Source: Aquimarina sp. BL5 (GTDB lineage Bacteria > Bacteroidota > Bacteroidia > Flavobacteriales > Flavobacteriaceae). From it: a DNA stretch of 64,000 nt. The position numbers and the translations under genes are program-made. Positions 25,714 through 35,490 of the stretch are shown here, one piece after another; position 1 is the first letter of the stretch; the number at the start of each line of letters is the position of its first letter. The notes beneath the pieces were generated by a model. It saw only the letters and a program-made list of their open reading frames with translations. It ran no database searches and was not told where the DNA came from. The stretch spans positions 2,503,501-2,567,500 of the forward strand of contig NZ_CP031963.1 in the NCBI RefSeq assembly GCF_003443675.1, in the 5' to 3' direction.

Positions 25714-27414
25714 TTAATTTGATTTCTGCACTTGTTTTACAAAGTAAGAAGGATAAACCCCAGTATTTTTGTAAAAAGCTTTTGAAAAAGATTCAGAATT
25801 TCTAAAACCCAAATCAATAGCTATTGCTTTTATTGAGTAAGACCTAAACTTCTTGTCGTTTTTGATTTTTTCGATAGCATAGTCAATTCTCAAATCATTT
25901 ATATAACTGTTAAAGGATTTTCCCTTATAGGTATTAACTATCTTAGATAGATAAGTTGAGTTTGTATTAAGTTGTTTTGCTATTTTTACTAGAGTAATTT
26001 CTTTTTCTAAAAAACCGTGGTTTTTCTCAAAGTTGTTAATCTCGGTAAGAATTTCATTTATAACTGAATCCTGAATCCCAATTTGATCCGAATTAATCTT
26101 TATTTCTTTTTGTTTTATCTCACTTTTGGATTCCTTAGACATTAAATCGCTAAATCTTTCTTTATAGATTTTTCTCTTTTTGTTTAAATAAAGAATGATA
26201 CTGATTGTGATTAACAACAAAACAGATATGAAAATTGACAAAAGTCTAAAAGTTCCTTTCTCTTCATCCAAGTCCTGAATAATTTTTTCTTTCTCAGATA
26301 ACAACTTAGGAGTTTCGTAACTCTTTAAAATATTTTTGGATAAATATCTTTCATTTTTATAAAGAATACTGTCGACACTTAACAATCTTTCTATGTATTT
26401 CAGCTGCTTGTCTTTATCATCAACCTTTCTATAGTAATCAATCAATAGCCCATACGCATCTCTAATCTCCTGATAAACGACATCTTTAGACTGAGCAAGA
26501 GAATCAACACTAACAAGATATTTTACACTTTCAGCCTTATCATTCTTAAAATCATAAGCCTTTGCTAAATATAAATAGGTTACCAATAAATCACCTACAT
26601 CATTGTTATTCAAGTCTTTAGATAGAAGCTTTTCTGCCTTTTTAAGAGTATCGATAGAAGTTTTTGTTTTTTTTAAATAATAATCAGCTATTCCATGTGA
26701 TAGCAAGAATGAAGAATATAATCTTTTATCCAAATCCTGGTAGCTTTCCTTTATGCCTAAAAAAGCTGTTTCTTTAGCAGATCCAAAATCCTCTTTTCTG
26801 ACATATGCATCCGTAAGAGCTATTAATGACACCAAATATTCTGTTTGATGAGTATCTTTATGATCTTTTATAAAATTATAATACTCTTCAAATAAAGGAA
26901 CTGCCTGCTTTTCCTCCCCACTTGCATTTTTAAGAAGCCCCATCGAATGCTTAACCTTATTCTGTTGAAATGGATTACCATTTAACTTGGCAAATTTCTC
27001 CATTAACAAATAATTTTCTAGCGCTAAATCGTAATTACTTTGTCTATAATAATAAGCCGCTTTCAAAAAATAACCCCTAGCAGGATAAACATAATCTTTC
27101 AATTCCTTTGTTAGAGAAATTATACTATCAGAATACACCAGAGCGTTAGAATTTGTACGGTTTAATTTATAAAAAAGTTCATACCCTTTTGCAATTTCAA
27201 TATTATCATTTTTCGATTTTGCCTTTTCCAGATAAACCTCTGCATACAGAACTGCTAAATCAGGGTTTGAAAACTTGTTATTTTCAAAAGATTCTTTTAA
27301 ATAAGTGAATGTTTTGATTTTTAAAGAATCATCAACCTTTTTCCTTTGACTAGAAAAAATAATTTCTGGCAATAAAATCAATAAATATTTGAAGTAATTC
27401 AATGAATTAAGCAT
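25714..27414 (-). CDS. TPR-TM-AraC membrane-anchored regulator
   Basis: This is a 566-aa protein. An N-terminal hydrophobic segment is followed by about 330 residues of TPR-like helical repeats, then a transmembrane helix (LLSIFISVLLLITISIILYL), a short coiled region and a C-terminal AraC DNA-binding domain (SIKAIAIDLGFRNSESFSKAFYK region). This architecture is a Bacteroidota one-component sensor that reads the periplasm. It starts 3 bp after the LanB elimination gene stop, so it is co-transcribed and probably controls the cluster. A target candidate is the inverted repeat at 30566-30597. Confidence 0.88.
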   Translation of the reverse strand: MLNSLNYFKYLLILLPEIIFSSQRKKVDDSLKIKTFTYLKESFENNKFSNPDLAVLYAEVYLEKAKSKNDNIEIAKGYELFYKLNRTNSNALVYSDSIISLTKELKDYVYPARGYFLKAAYYYRQSNYDLALENYLLMEKFAKLNGNPFQQNKVKHSMGLLKNASGEEKQAVPLFEEYYNFIKDHKDTHQTEYLVSLIALTDAYVRKEDFGSAKETAFLGIKESYQDLDKRLYSSFLLSHGIADYYLKKTKTSIDTLKKAEKLLSKDLNNNDVGDLLVTYLYLAKAYDFKNDKAESVKYLVSVDSLAQSKDVVYQEIRDAYGLLIDYYRKVDDKDKQLKYIERLLSVDSILYKNERYLSKNILKSYETPKLLSEKEKIIQDLDEEKGTFRLLSIFISVLLLITISIILYLNKKRKIYKERFSDLMSKESKSEIKQKEIKINSDQIGIQDSVINEILTEINNFEKNHGFLEKEITLVKIAKQLNTNSTYLSKIVNTYKGKSFNSYINDLRIDYAIEKIKNDKKFRSYSIKAIAIDLGFRNSESFSKAFYKNTGVYPSYFVKQVQKSN

Positions 27415-27417
27415 ACT

Positions 27418-28308
27418 TTATATCTCTCTAGCATTTATTGAGGTGTAATATCTAAACAGAAAATCATAGATTACCAATTCATAAAACTTTTGTTTTGATC
27501 TAAAAATTCTATTTATAGACATATGTATGAAATTTATTAAAAGCTTACTTTTCTCAACTTTTAGATCATTATTCTTATCCTTGACAACTAATTTTTCTAT
27601 AATTTGTTGAGCTTTAAACCTATGGTTGTTTAAGTCTTCGTTGAGAAAAACTTCTTGGTCACTTGTTAATAACAATGATTCAATTTTGGGTCTTAACTTT
27701 CTGTATTTCAAACTTAACGATTTATTGGTTCTTTTATCTGCATTTAACTCGCGCTTAAAAATTTTATTGTTCTTTTTGACAAACATAAGTTTATCCCTTA
27801 TATCAAATTCAAAATTATTTAAGATATAGTTAATATATTTCAGTGTTGAGAAAAATAAATCATAATCATTATCATTGTACTTTAATAAACGAATAACTTC
27901 AGTACTGTCATAGTAAAAGAAACTTTCTACAAGGTGAATATCATTTTGACTATATTTCTCGGTTTCTCTTTCGTAGCTATCTAATTTCACTTTCCAAATG
28001 GTATCGTAATTTGTATGCCTTTCCAAGGAATCCATTACCAAATTAAAAGCCTTTGAATGATATTCTTTTTTAAATAATTTCAGTTTTAACCTTATACTTT
28101 CGTAAGGATCACTATATCTTGTAAAATACCATTTTTCAATAACATCTTCAGTTAGAAGTTTTTTGGTTAGAGGATCAATGATTTCTTTCAGAACTTGATC
28201 TTGTATTCTTACTCCGCAATAGATTTTAAAATGTAACCATCCATCATTGATTAAAAACTTTCTTTGAATATTGACATTTCTATTTTGGTTGGTTACATCC
28301 GAATTCAT
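27418..28308 (-). CDS. LanB elimination domain (SpaB_C, thiopeptide-type) as separate protein
   Basis: This is a 296-aa protein matching the C-terminal glutamate-elimination domain of class I lantibiotic dehydratases. The hallmark start is DGWLHFKIYCG, followed by IEKWYFTRYSDPYESIRLKLK. In the family this part removes glutamate from glutamylated Ser/Thr to leave dehydroamino acids. It overlaps the glutamylation-domain gene by 29 bp, so the two halves are translationally coupled. Split LanB pairs are known from Bacteroidota lanthipeptide clusters such as that for pinensins. Confidence 0.88.
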   Translation of the reverse strand: MNSDVTNQNRNVNIQRKFLINDGWLHFKIYCGVRIQDQVLKEIIDPLTKKLLTEDVIEKWYFTRYSDPYESIRLKLKLFKKEYHSKAFNLVMDSLERHTNYDTIWKVKLDSYERETEKYSQNDIHLVESFFYYDSTEVIRLLKYNDNDYDLFFSTLKYINYILNNFEFDIRDKLMFVKKNNKIFKRELNADKRTNKSLSLKYRKLRPKIESLLLTSDQEVFLNEDLNNHRFKAQQIIEKLVVKDKNNDLKVEKSKLLINFIHMSINRIFRSKQKFYELVIYDFLFRYYTSINAREI

Positions 28309-30505
28309 TGTAGATAGGGATTAAATACTGGTTTACATAACTAGATTCGTTACTTAAGTTATCAGGTTTTAGGAATTCTCTTAACTTTATTTTTTCCTTA
28401 TTCTTAATTTCAGAAATAAACATCTGAATTAAGGTTATATTCTCGAAATCAATTAATAATTGTGTGTCGTTTTCTATTAATTCTACCCTTTTTGGAAGTT
28501 TATTCTTAATCCTCCAAGTTGTAACCAATTCAAGAAATTCATCCTTTTTTGTAATACGATTTGTAAGGAAAGGTAAATCTTCCTTTTTGAAATGCCATTG
28601 AGCCCTTGCTAATATAATATCTTTGAATAAAACTCTAGGCAGAAAAGAAAAGTTATCCTCTAAAGGCCCCCATTTAAAAGAAATAGTATTTCTTTTTCTC
28701 TGATTCTGAAGATGACATAAAAAATGATAAATTGGTAAAGGGTTTAAATTGAAGTCATGAGTGCTTGTAAGACAAGGTAAAATTTCTTTACTACTATCTC
28801 TATGTACCAGTTTGATTCTATCATTAATTACTTCAACAAGTATATCTTCGACTCTAATTTGTTTTTCAGTATTTAATAAAGAATTCCCAAGAAAAGGAAT
28901 TTCAAATTCTCTTAACGCAGGTCGTTTCAAAACATTTCCTTTTTTTACATCTGGTAAATGAATAATTTCAGCTAAAATTTTGTTTTGATTTATATCATAT
29001 TCCTTTTCCACAATCTCTTTAGTTAACTCTTTTATTTCATTATCAACATGACAGAATCTCGAGATCAAATTAGCTGCGCTAGATCCCGAAGCAAAATTTA
29101 GAACAATTTTATTTTCTTTATTTAAAGTTATAAGTTCTAAAGACATAGCAAGTGTGTCGGGAAGGTCACTCCAGTTTTCTTCTATATCACTAAAATCATT
29201 TTCTGTTATATTTATTTCATATTGATCATTAAATAAACAATTAGTGACTTTTTGAAGTAAAATATCATAAACTTTATTCCACACAATATTATAGTTACTC
29301 CCTTCTTTTTTGTTAAAAATTATATCAGACAAGAAAGGTGCAGTATCGTATATTTCTCTGTTTTGCATATACCCAATACCAGTTTCTATATCAAGAGCTG
29401 TAGATAAAGGTATTCTTCGATCTCCATATCTTACCTTAAAAGCAGTTTTAAAATTTTCAAGATTACTATTTCTTTTAAAGACTGTCAGCCGATTCAATAT
29501 TGATAAAGCACTAATACTCTTTGAGATAATTCTTCTGTTTAGCTTATTATCTTGAGTAGTCTTTATTAAATCGGATCGAAAAACATTCGAATACTGTTCA
29601 TTTGGAATTTTCTCTTTTAACAACTCTAAAATATCAAGATATTTTTCAACAGGGTTATTGATTTTTTCATCAAGCCCTTGCAAAAGACTATCAATATTCT
29701 CAATTAAAATTATGTATTTATTTGTTTTTACTTTTTTTAATATACCTATTATTCTTTTTAGACAATCAACACCGGTTAAGTTGGGAAACAATGAGCTTAT
29801 TAATATTTGATTTTCAAATAGTTCATTAAAAAAATTTGTAGCAACTTCCTCTGTAAAATTTAACTCAGTAAGTTTTTCAATGATTTCAGAAAAAGTTGCT
29901 CCTTTTAAACCTATCCAATGTAAAAGCTCTGATAAGAATTTGGTTTTTTCTAATCCTTCAATTGTATAACTTGTTTCATTTTTATAAATATACTTCTCAT
30001 AATACCGTAACTCAGGACCCAAATTATAAATGCTAGAGTTAATTTGATAATTTAAATCCTTTTTAACCTCAATATCCTGATTAATAATTTCAACTAAATG
30101 GTCGATAACCTCAATATCCAAACTTGTAGTTCTTCTAAACTGAGATATAGGTTTAAAATTTAAGCACGACGGATCATTTACAATTTTTCCAATACTACAT
30201 CCTGAAAACAACCCAAACGGGGTGCTCCTACTTGACAAACGAACTAAATACTTTATCAATGAAAGCTTTATTTTTTCCTCCCTTTTAGGATTACTAATAG
30301 CTCCTTTTACCCATTTACTAATTTCTAAATATAAAGTTGGTGATGCTAAAAAAATTGCCTCATTGATTATTTCGTTATAATTCCAATTTTTTTTTAATGA
30401 TTCACTACTAACTTCTTCCTGACAGAATATTTCTTCAAAGAAATCAAAAGGCTTTAAAGGAGTTCTAAGGCAAAAAGAATCTAAAGATTTATATGGATTT
30501 TTCAT
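28280..30505 (-). CDS. lantibiotic dehydratase, glutamylation domain (split LanB)
   Basis: This is a 741-aa protein of the lantibiotic dehydratase N-terminal family. The signature RSTPFGLFSGCSIG lies around residue 93-106, and the C-terminal part (LTSTHDFNLNPLPIYHFL, then SFKWGPLEDNFSFLPR) is characteristic. It uses glutamyl-tRNA to activate Ser/Thr in the precursor. Full-length LanB is ~1000 aa, and the missing elimination domain is the next gene. It is the first gene of the RiPP operon, downstream of a perfect inverted repeat. No LanC homologue is found nearby. Confidence 0.93.
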   Translation of the reverse strand: MKNPYKSLDSFCLRTPLKPFDFFEEIFCQEEVSSESLKKNWNYNEIINEAIFLASPTLYLEISKWVKGAISNPKREEKIKLSLIKYLVRLSSRSTPFGLFSGCSIGKIVNDPSCLNFKPISQFRRTTSLDIEVIDHLVEIINQDIEVKKDLNYQINSSIYNLGPELRYYEKYIYKNETSYTIEGLEKTKFLSELLHWIGLKGATFSEIIEKLTELNFTEEVATNFFNELFENQILISSLFPNLTGVDCLKRIIGILKKVKTNKYIILIENIDSLLQGLDEKINNPVEKYLDILELLKEKIPNEQYSNVFRSDLIKTTQDNKLNRRIISKSISALSILNRLTVFKRNSNLENFKTAFKVRYGDRRIPLSTALDIETGIGYMQNREIYDTAPFLSDIIFNKKEGSNYNIVWNKVYDILLQKVTNCLFNDQYEINITENDFSDIEENWSDLPDTLAMSLELITLNKENKIVLNFASGSSAANLISRFCHVDNEIKELTKEIVEKEYDINQNKILAEIIHLPDVKKGNVLKRPALREFEIPFLGNSLLNTEKQIRVEDILVEVINDRIKLVHRDSSKEILPCLTSTHDFNLNPLPIYHFLCHLQNQRKRNTISFKWGPLEDNFSFLPRVLFKDIILARAQWHFKKEDLPFLTNRITKKDEFLELVTTWRIKNKLPKRVELIENDTQLLIDFENITLIQMFISEIKNKEKIKLREFLKPDNLSNESSYVNQYLIPIYNEFGCNQPK

Positions 30506-30915
30506 TTAATTAATTACCTACAATAGCAATGGATATAAGAACAAAGATTGAGAAAACAACTCGAAATTTATAAATTCCGCATCCAGAATTTATAAATATA
30601 GATCTATTTGTCTTGATTTACAGTTGTTTCCTATTCTATATTTGCCTCGCAACAAAAACGTAGTTCGAAAATCTGATCAGTCACAAAACTACCATAAAAA
30701 TCAATAACAACTTTATAGGTTTCCGTAATGATTTTAAAAAAAGAACTTTCATAAGAAAGAAAAAGATCTTATCGATCTAACAATTCAATGATCTAAATAA
30801 TCCATAAAACAATTTACTGCAACTACGGATTTGCAGGCTTTAAAAACGGTGTTTCCGGATACCGAAAGGATATTTTTATGTCAAATTTTAAAGGGAAAAA
30901 TTATAAAAAACAACA
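30506..30915. other. divergent intergenic region between lanB and the sigma factor gene
   Basis: About 410 bp without a gene separates the divergent RiPP operon and the ECF sigma gene. The only strong structure seen is the 12-bp inverted repeat annotated next. Promoters for both directions must lie here. Confidence 0.6.
30566..30597. promoter_or_regulatory. candidate operator upstream of the RiPP operon
   Basis: A perfect 12-bp inverted repeat ATTTATAAATTC (30566-30577) and GAATTTATAAAT (30586-30597) is separated by 8 bp. It is centred about 75 bp upstream of the lanB start. Size and position suit a dimeric regulator such as the cluster's own AraC-type protein. A transcribed hairpin is the alternative. 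Confidence 0.5.
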
Positions 30916-31485
30916 ATGAATATAACAAAAAATCAACAAATCATCGATGGAATTATTGCTGGGGATAGCAGTATTCTTAAATCATTTTATAAAAAAAATC
31001 TACCTCTAGTAAGAAGATTAATTCTTAAATATAATGGTACTACGGAAGATGTGGAGGATATATTTCAGGAGGCATTGGTATTGCTATATCATAAATTGAA
31101 GTCTGGCGAACTGGATGTGTATACCTCTATTCACAGCTACTTCATAGGAATTTGTAAAAATATGTGGAGAAATCAATTACGAAAAAAACGCATTTCAGAA
31201 TATTATCAACTATGCGAAAAAAGTACTCCAGATCCATCAGATTCTATAATAGATACAATTACAAAAGAGCATCAACAAAACCTGTTTAACAAGCATTTGG
31301 ATAACCTTAGTAAAGGTAATAAAAGTATACTCAAGTTATTTTTTGAAGAAAAAAGTAATCGTGACATTGCTAATATCACTGGATGTTCAGAAGGATATAC
31401 ACGTAAAAAGAAATGCATTATAAAAGAACGTTTACAGAAGATGGTACAGAGCGATCCGGTATATGGAGAGTTGGTAACATGTTAG
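30916..31485 (+). CDS. ECF-type RNA polymerase sigma factor
   Basis: This is a 189-aa sigma-70-family protein. Region 2 is visible around EDVEDIFQEALVLLYHKL and region 4 around SNRDIANITGCSEGYTRKKK. No anti-sigma gene follows; instead the next genes are the RHS pair 280 bp away. It may drive expression of the RHS toxin system, but this rests on proximity alone. Confidence 0.88.
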   Translation: MNITKNQQIIDGIIAGDSSILKSFYKKNLPLVRRLILKYNGTTEDVEDIFQEALVLLYHKLKSGELDVYTSIHSYFIGICKNMWRNQLRKKRISEYYQLCEKSTPDPSDSIIDTITKEHQQNLFNKHLDNLSKGNKSILKLFFEEKSNRDIANITGCSEGYTRKKKCIIKERLQKMVQSDPVYGELVTC

Positions 31486-31766
31486 TTAAAGATTACTTGG
31501 GAATGTGAGAGGTGAAGTTTGGAGGACTGAGGTTCCTCCTGAGACAGACAGGTCTCGAAGTCGGAAGTCTAAAAAACACTTAAAAACATCATATCGTATA
31601 GAATTTTAAAAAAAAGTAAAAAACAGAGGTAACATTTCTCTTTCTAACGACACGTACAAGTAGGGAGGCGAAATTGCCTCAGTAGTATTCTTAAACATAT
31701 TAAGAAACTGATGGGTTATCCATTTAAAAAATTAAGTAAGGCAACAATTATTAAATAGTATTTTTT

Positions 31767-34700
31767 ATGAAAAACATTTCATTATTTCTCACACTTTTTT
31801 TGATTACAAGTTTGGGATATGCACAGACTGGCGATGACGGTGGAGGCACTACTGCATTTGATTATACAGCAGAGCTTTCTAGAGCAGTTACGATTCCTAA
31901 CTCTCCAGAAGCAGCAGCATTTATTAAATATGGAAATGTTCCATTAAACCAATATACAGGTACTCCTAATATTTCGATTCCGATTTGTCAAATTTCTGGT
32001 AAAAGTATTTCGCTACCGATATCGATGACCTACGACGCTTCTGGGATCAAGGTGAATCAATTAGCTACTAAGGTTGGTTTGGGATGGAACCTGAACTATG
32101 GTGGGGTAGTTTCTCGTCAGGTACATGGACTTCCTGATCAAGCGGATGGAACCTATGCTAAAATTACAGACCCAGGCACTCGAGCGGGTCTTGATGCTGC
32201 CTACAACAATGCGCATATGACTGCTTTTTCTACCGTAGAGGCGATGGATGCTGCCGATGCTTTGTTAACCAATTATAGTATGAACAATATCGATATCCAG
32301 GCAGATACCTTTAGTTTTTCTATTAACGGATTATCAGGTACCATCGGAATCAACTATGATGTAACTGAAAATGGAAAATATCAAGTTTTTTGTATTGATA
32401 ATCCAGAAGTCAAAATTGATTATACCTTGTTAGGAGATCAGATCACCAATTGGATTATTACTGATACCCAGGGAACACGATATGAGTTTGCCAAAGCAGA
32501 ATACACCCATACATCCTATAGCACCCAACAGAATGAGTATACCGCAGAATATATCTCCAGTTGGTATGTTACCAACATAGAAACTGCTGATAAAGAAGAT
32601 ACAATCGTATACTACTACGGTAATGGAGCCTACTATGCAGAGAATCAGCGGTTGCCTTTAGACTATATCACTCAGTTTTATTACCATCCTCATACGAGTG
32701 GAGGCGCTTCAGGAGAAACTGTTATACAAGAAATTGTAGAACAACATAAGCAAACGATCTATAAGATCAAACAATTTAACCCAACAGCTATTTTTCATAA
32801 TGGTACCTTGGCAGTAGATTTTGGAAGTAGTCTGCAGCGAGAAGATTTGCTTGGGCAATCTGCGATTACCGGTATCAATGCCTATAACATTTTAGGACAG
32901 CCTATAAAATCCTTTGAATTTGAGTATTCATATTTCGTGTCAGAATCCGGTTCTGGGATATATCCAGCAGGTGATAAACGTCTAAAACTAGATGCAATTC
33001 GTGAAGTTGAGGTGTTTCGTGATCAAGGAACTGTTAATACATCACCTACAACTCCTAAAGAGAAAACGCATAGTTTTGACTATTTTAACCCGACACAACT
33101 TCCTCACATAAGTTCTCATTATATGGATCTTTGGGGATATTATAATGGTGGAGGAGCACATATCACCAATGTGGTGGGGAACTTGTTTCTTTTTAACCAA
33201 CAATATGGATTGAGCCGATTAGATTATGACTTCCCAGGGTCTGACCGAACATCTAAACCTCAATTTGCAATTAACGGAACGCTACAAAAAATCACCTATC
33301 CTACCGGAGGAAGCACTGAATTCTTTTTTAATGGACATAGTGGTCCTTTAGAAGAAGAGGCAACAATTAATCTACAAAGATACACCACTGCGGTTCAGGG
33401 AGGAAGTGACAACCCAATAGCCAGTACCAATGATCTCGATGATTGTCCTAATATTGATGATATCGGATACTTACACAACCTTCAGAATATTGCCAATGGG
33501 GAGTTTACCATTGATGCTTTAAATGCAAATAAAGCAATTGCTTTTGATGCCACATTCAATAATTACAATCCCGGACCACCATTAGTACAGGATGCAGTAA
33601 CCTTTGTCTGTGTGTATAAATCTCGAATAGGAACGGGTCAGTGTGAGACACGTCCTTGCCCTGAAGGAGATTTACAACCTAATGGATGTTCCTTGGATGT
33701 ATCAGGTGATACCTATACGATTTGTGATAGAGGAGAAGCACCACTGACCTATTGCGATATTATGACTAGTAATCCTACTACCAACCCAAAGATTGTATAC
33801 TTCAGTACGACTCCTGATAGTGATTTTATTTTACAATTAGAAGAAGGAGATTATCGCATTTTACTAGTCAATGGAAATGCTAATACAGCTTTGAATGTTC
33901 AGTATGACTTGTTGGTAGAACGAGAAATACGAAGAAACAATATGGTAGGAGGTTTACGATTGGTTAAAACAGAAGACAAACCTTCAGAAAATGCTAATGA
34001 TGTATTAACTAAGTATTATTATTATAATACGTTGCCTGAAAATGGAGTAATTACTCCTAGTATTATAGAAGGTAACTATGCTTCTTCCGGAGTGGTGCAT
34101 CAAAAACTATTCTTTTCTGATGTAGAAGAACATAGTGGTATTCTAGGAGATACACATGATGTTTCTTTTAGTGGGGCAAAAGTGAATTTGTATAAGTTTT
34201 ATAGCAACAACCTGGCTCCAAAAACAAAATACAATATCGCCTATACCAACGTATCTGAAATACAATTCAAAAATAATCAATATCAAGGGCATACCACCTA
34301 TACCTTTTACAATCAAGATGATGGTGTTGCGGTAGCAAACCGTCCTTATTTCCCCAGATACCATCTAAACGGAAGACTGAGAGCGACTACCCACTATAAT
34401 GATCAAAGAAAAATGGTGCAGCAAAGCTCACAGCTGTACTCACAACAAACCCTGAGTACCACCATGCCACACAACGGAGTCTTTATGATCCCGGAGGCAG
34501 TTGCACACCAGGCCTGTAAGAAAAAAATATACGGAAATGGTACGTATACCATTTCCGTCTCACTTGCTGACCCTATAGTGGGTGGTTGTTTTGGAGGAGG
34601 AGAATCAGGGCCATATACCACCTATTTCGCCAACAAGTACCGCTTAACACCTATATGGACACGATTAGAGGCAAAAACAGAAAAACAATTTTTTGAGGAT

Positions 34701-35486
34701 CAGCTCATAGAGCAAAAAACAGAATACTTCTATGATAACGATACTCATAAACAAATGACACGTACGCAAACCACCAAAAACAATGGGGAGATCGGGATCT
34801 CTAAAATGTATTATCCTCAGGATAGAGCAGCGCTCGGTACTTTACCTCTTAATGCCAACAAAGCTATTGATGTAATGATAGATACCCATCGTATTGGGAT
34901 GCCTTTACAAGTAGAGCAGTACATCAAACAAGGAACTGAAAACATCCTACTGGCTAAACAAAGAACAGATTATAAATTATGGGGTACCGAAAAACACGTA
35001 TCTCCAGAATTTGTGTATACCAGCAAAGGAAATGCAACGCTGGAAGAGCGCATGCGATATCATCAGTATGACACGAAAGGTAATCCGCTAGAAGTATCAC
35101 AAACCAATGGAATACATTCCATCTATATCTGGGGATACAATGATAAATATCCCATTGCGAAGATTGATAATGCCAGCTACGATGGAATGCCAACAACAGT
35201 GACCAATTTGATTGATCAGATCAAGACTACTTCTAACACAGAAAACAATAGTACAAAAGAAGCCACCTTGAGATCGCAACTAGAAACACTAAGATCTCAC
35301 GCCTTCTTTGCGGATGCGGAAATGAGCTATTACACCTATGATCCCATGATTGGGGTCACCAGTATGACAGATCCCAGAGGCTATACGATGTATTATGAAT
35401 ATGGTGGTTTTAATCGATTATCCGTAGTAAAAGATGAAGATGGTAACATACTATCAGAGAACCAGTACCATTACAAAAACAACTAA
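31767..35486 (+). CDS. secreted RHS/YD-repeat protein, first subunit
   Basis: This is a 1239-aa protein with an N-terminal signal peptide (LFLTLFLITSLGYAQ). The body is YD-repeat-like with a long early beta region (NTGTPNISIPICQISGKSISLPISMTYDASGI-type start, quoted here only by its pattern). It ends in YD repeats (YDPMIGVTSMTDPRG, YEYGGFNRL). It has no toxin end and stops just where the next protein's domain begins. The two genes are 4 bp apart and probably encode one extracellular RHS shell in two parts. Confidence 0.85.
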   Translation: MKNISLFLTLFLITSLGYAQTGDDGGGTTAFDYTAELSRAVTIPNSPEAAAFIKYGNVPLNQYTGTPNISIPICQISGKSISLPISMTYDASGIKVNQLATKVGLGWNLNYGGVVSRQVHGLPDQADGTYAKITDPGTRAGLDAAYNNAHMTAFSTVEAMDAADALLTNYSMNNIDIQADTFSFSINGLSGTIGINYDVTENGKYQVFCIDNPEVKIDYTLLGDQITNWIITDTQGTRYEFAKAEYTHTSYSTQQNEYTAEYISSWYVTNIETADKEDTIVYYYGNGAYYAENQRLPLDYITQFYYHPHTSGGASGETVIQEIVEQHKQTIYKIKQFNPTAIFHNGTLAVDFGSSLQREDLLGQSAITGINAYNILGQPIKSFEFEYSYFVSESGSGIYPAGDKRLKLDAIREVEVFRDQGTVNTSPTTPKEKTHSFDYFNPTQLPHISSHYMDLWGYYNGGGAHITNVVGNLFLFNQQYGLSRLDYDFPGSDRTSKPQFAINGTLQKITYPTGGSTEFFFNGHSGPLEEEATINLQRYTTAVQGGSDNPIASTNDLDDCPNIDDIGYLHNLQNIANGEFTIDALNANKAIAFDATFNNYNPGPPLVQDAVTFVCVYKSRIGTGQCETRPCPEGDLQPNGCSLDVSGDTYTICDRGEAPLTYCDIMTSNPTTNPKIVYFSTTPDSDFILQLEEGDYRILLVNGNANTALNVQYDLLVEREIRRNNMVGGLRLVKTEDKPSENANDVLTKYYYYNTLPENGVITPSIIEGNYASSGVVHQKLFFSDVEEHSGILGDTHDVSFSGAKVNLYKFYSNNLAPKTKYNIAYTNVSEIQFKNNQYQGHTTYTFYNQDDGVAVANRPYFPRYHLNGRLRATTHYNDQRKMVQQSSQLYSQQTLSTTMPHNGVFMIPEAVAHQACKKKIYGNGTYTISVSLADPIVGGCFGGGESGPYTTYFANKYRLTPIWTRLEAKTEKQFFEDQLIEQKTEYFYDNDTHKQMTRTQTTKNNGEIGISKMYYPQDRAALGTLPLNANKAIDVMIDTHRIGMPLQVEQYIKQGTENILLAKQRTDYKLWGTEKHVSPEFVYTSKGNATLEERMRYHQYDTKGNPLEVSQTNGIHSIYIWGYNDKYPIAKIDNASYDGMPTTVTNLIDQIKTTSNTENNSTKEATLRSQLETLRSHAFFADAEMSYYTYDPMIGVTSMTDPRGYTMYYEYGGFNRLSVVKDEDGNILSENQYHYKNN

Positions 35487-35490
35487 GAAA

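Noticed and set aside
35434..35490. Upstream extension of the large RHS protein
   Set aside because: It overlaps the preceding gene and would place 19 charged residues before an obvious signal peptide, so the ATG at 35491 was used.
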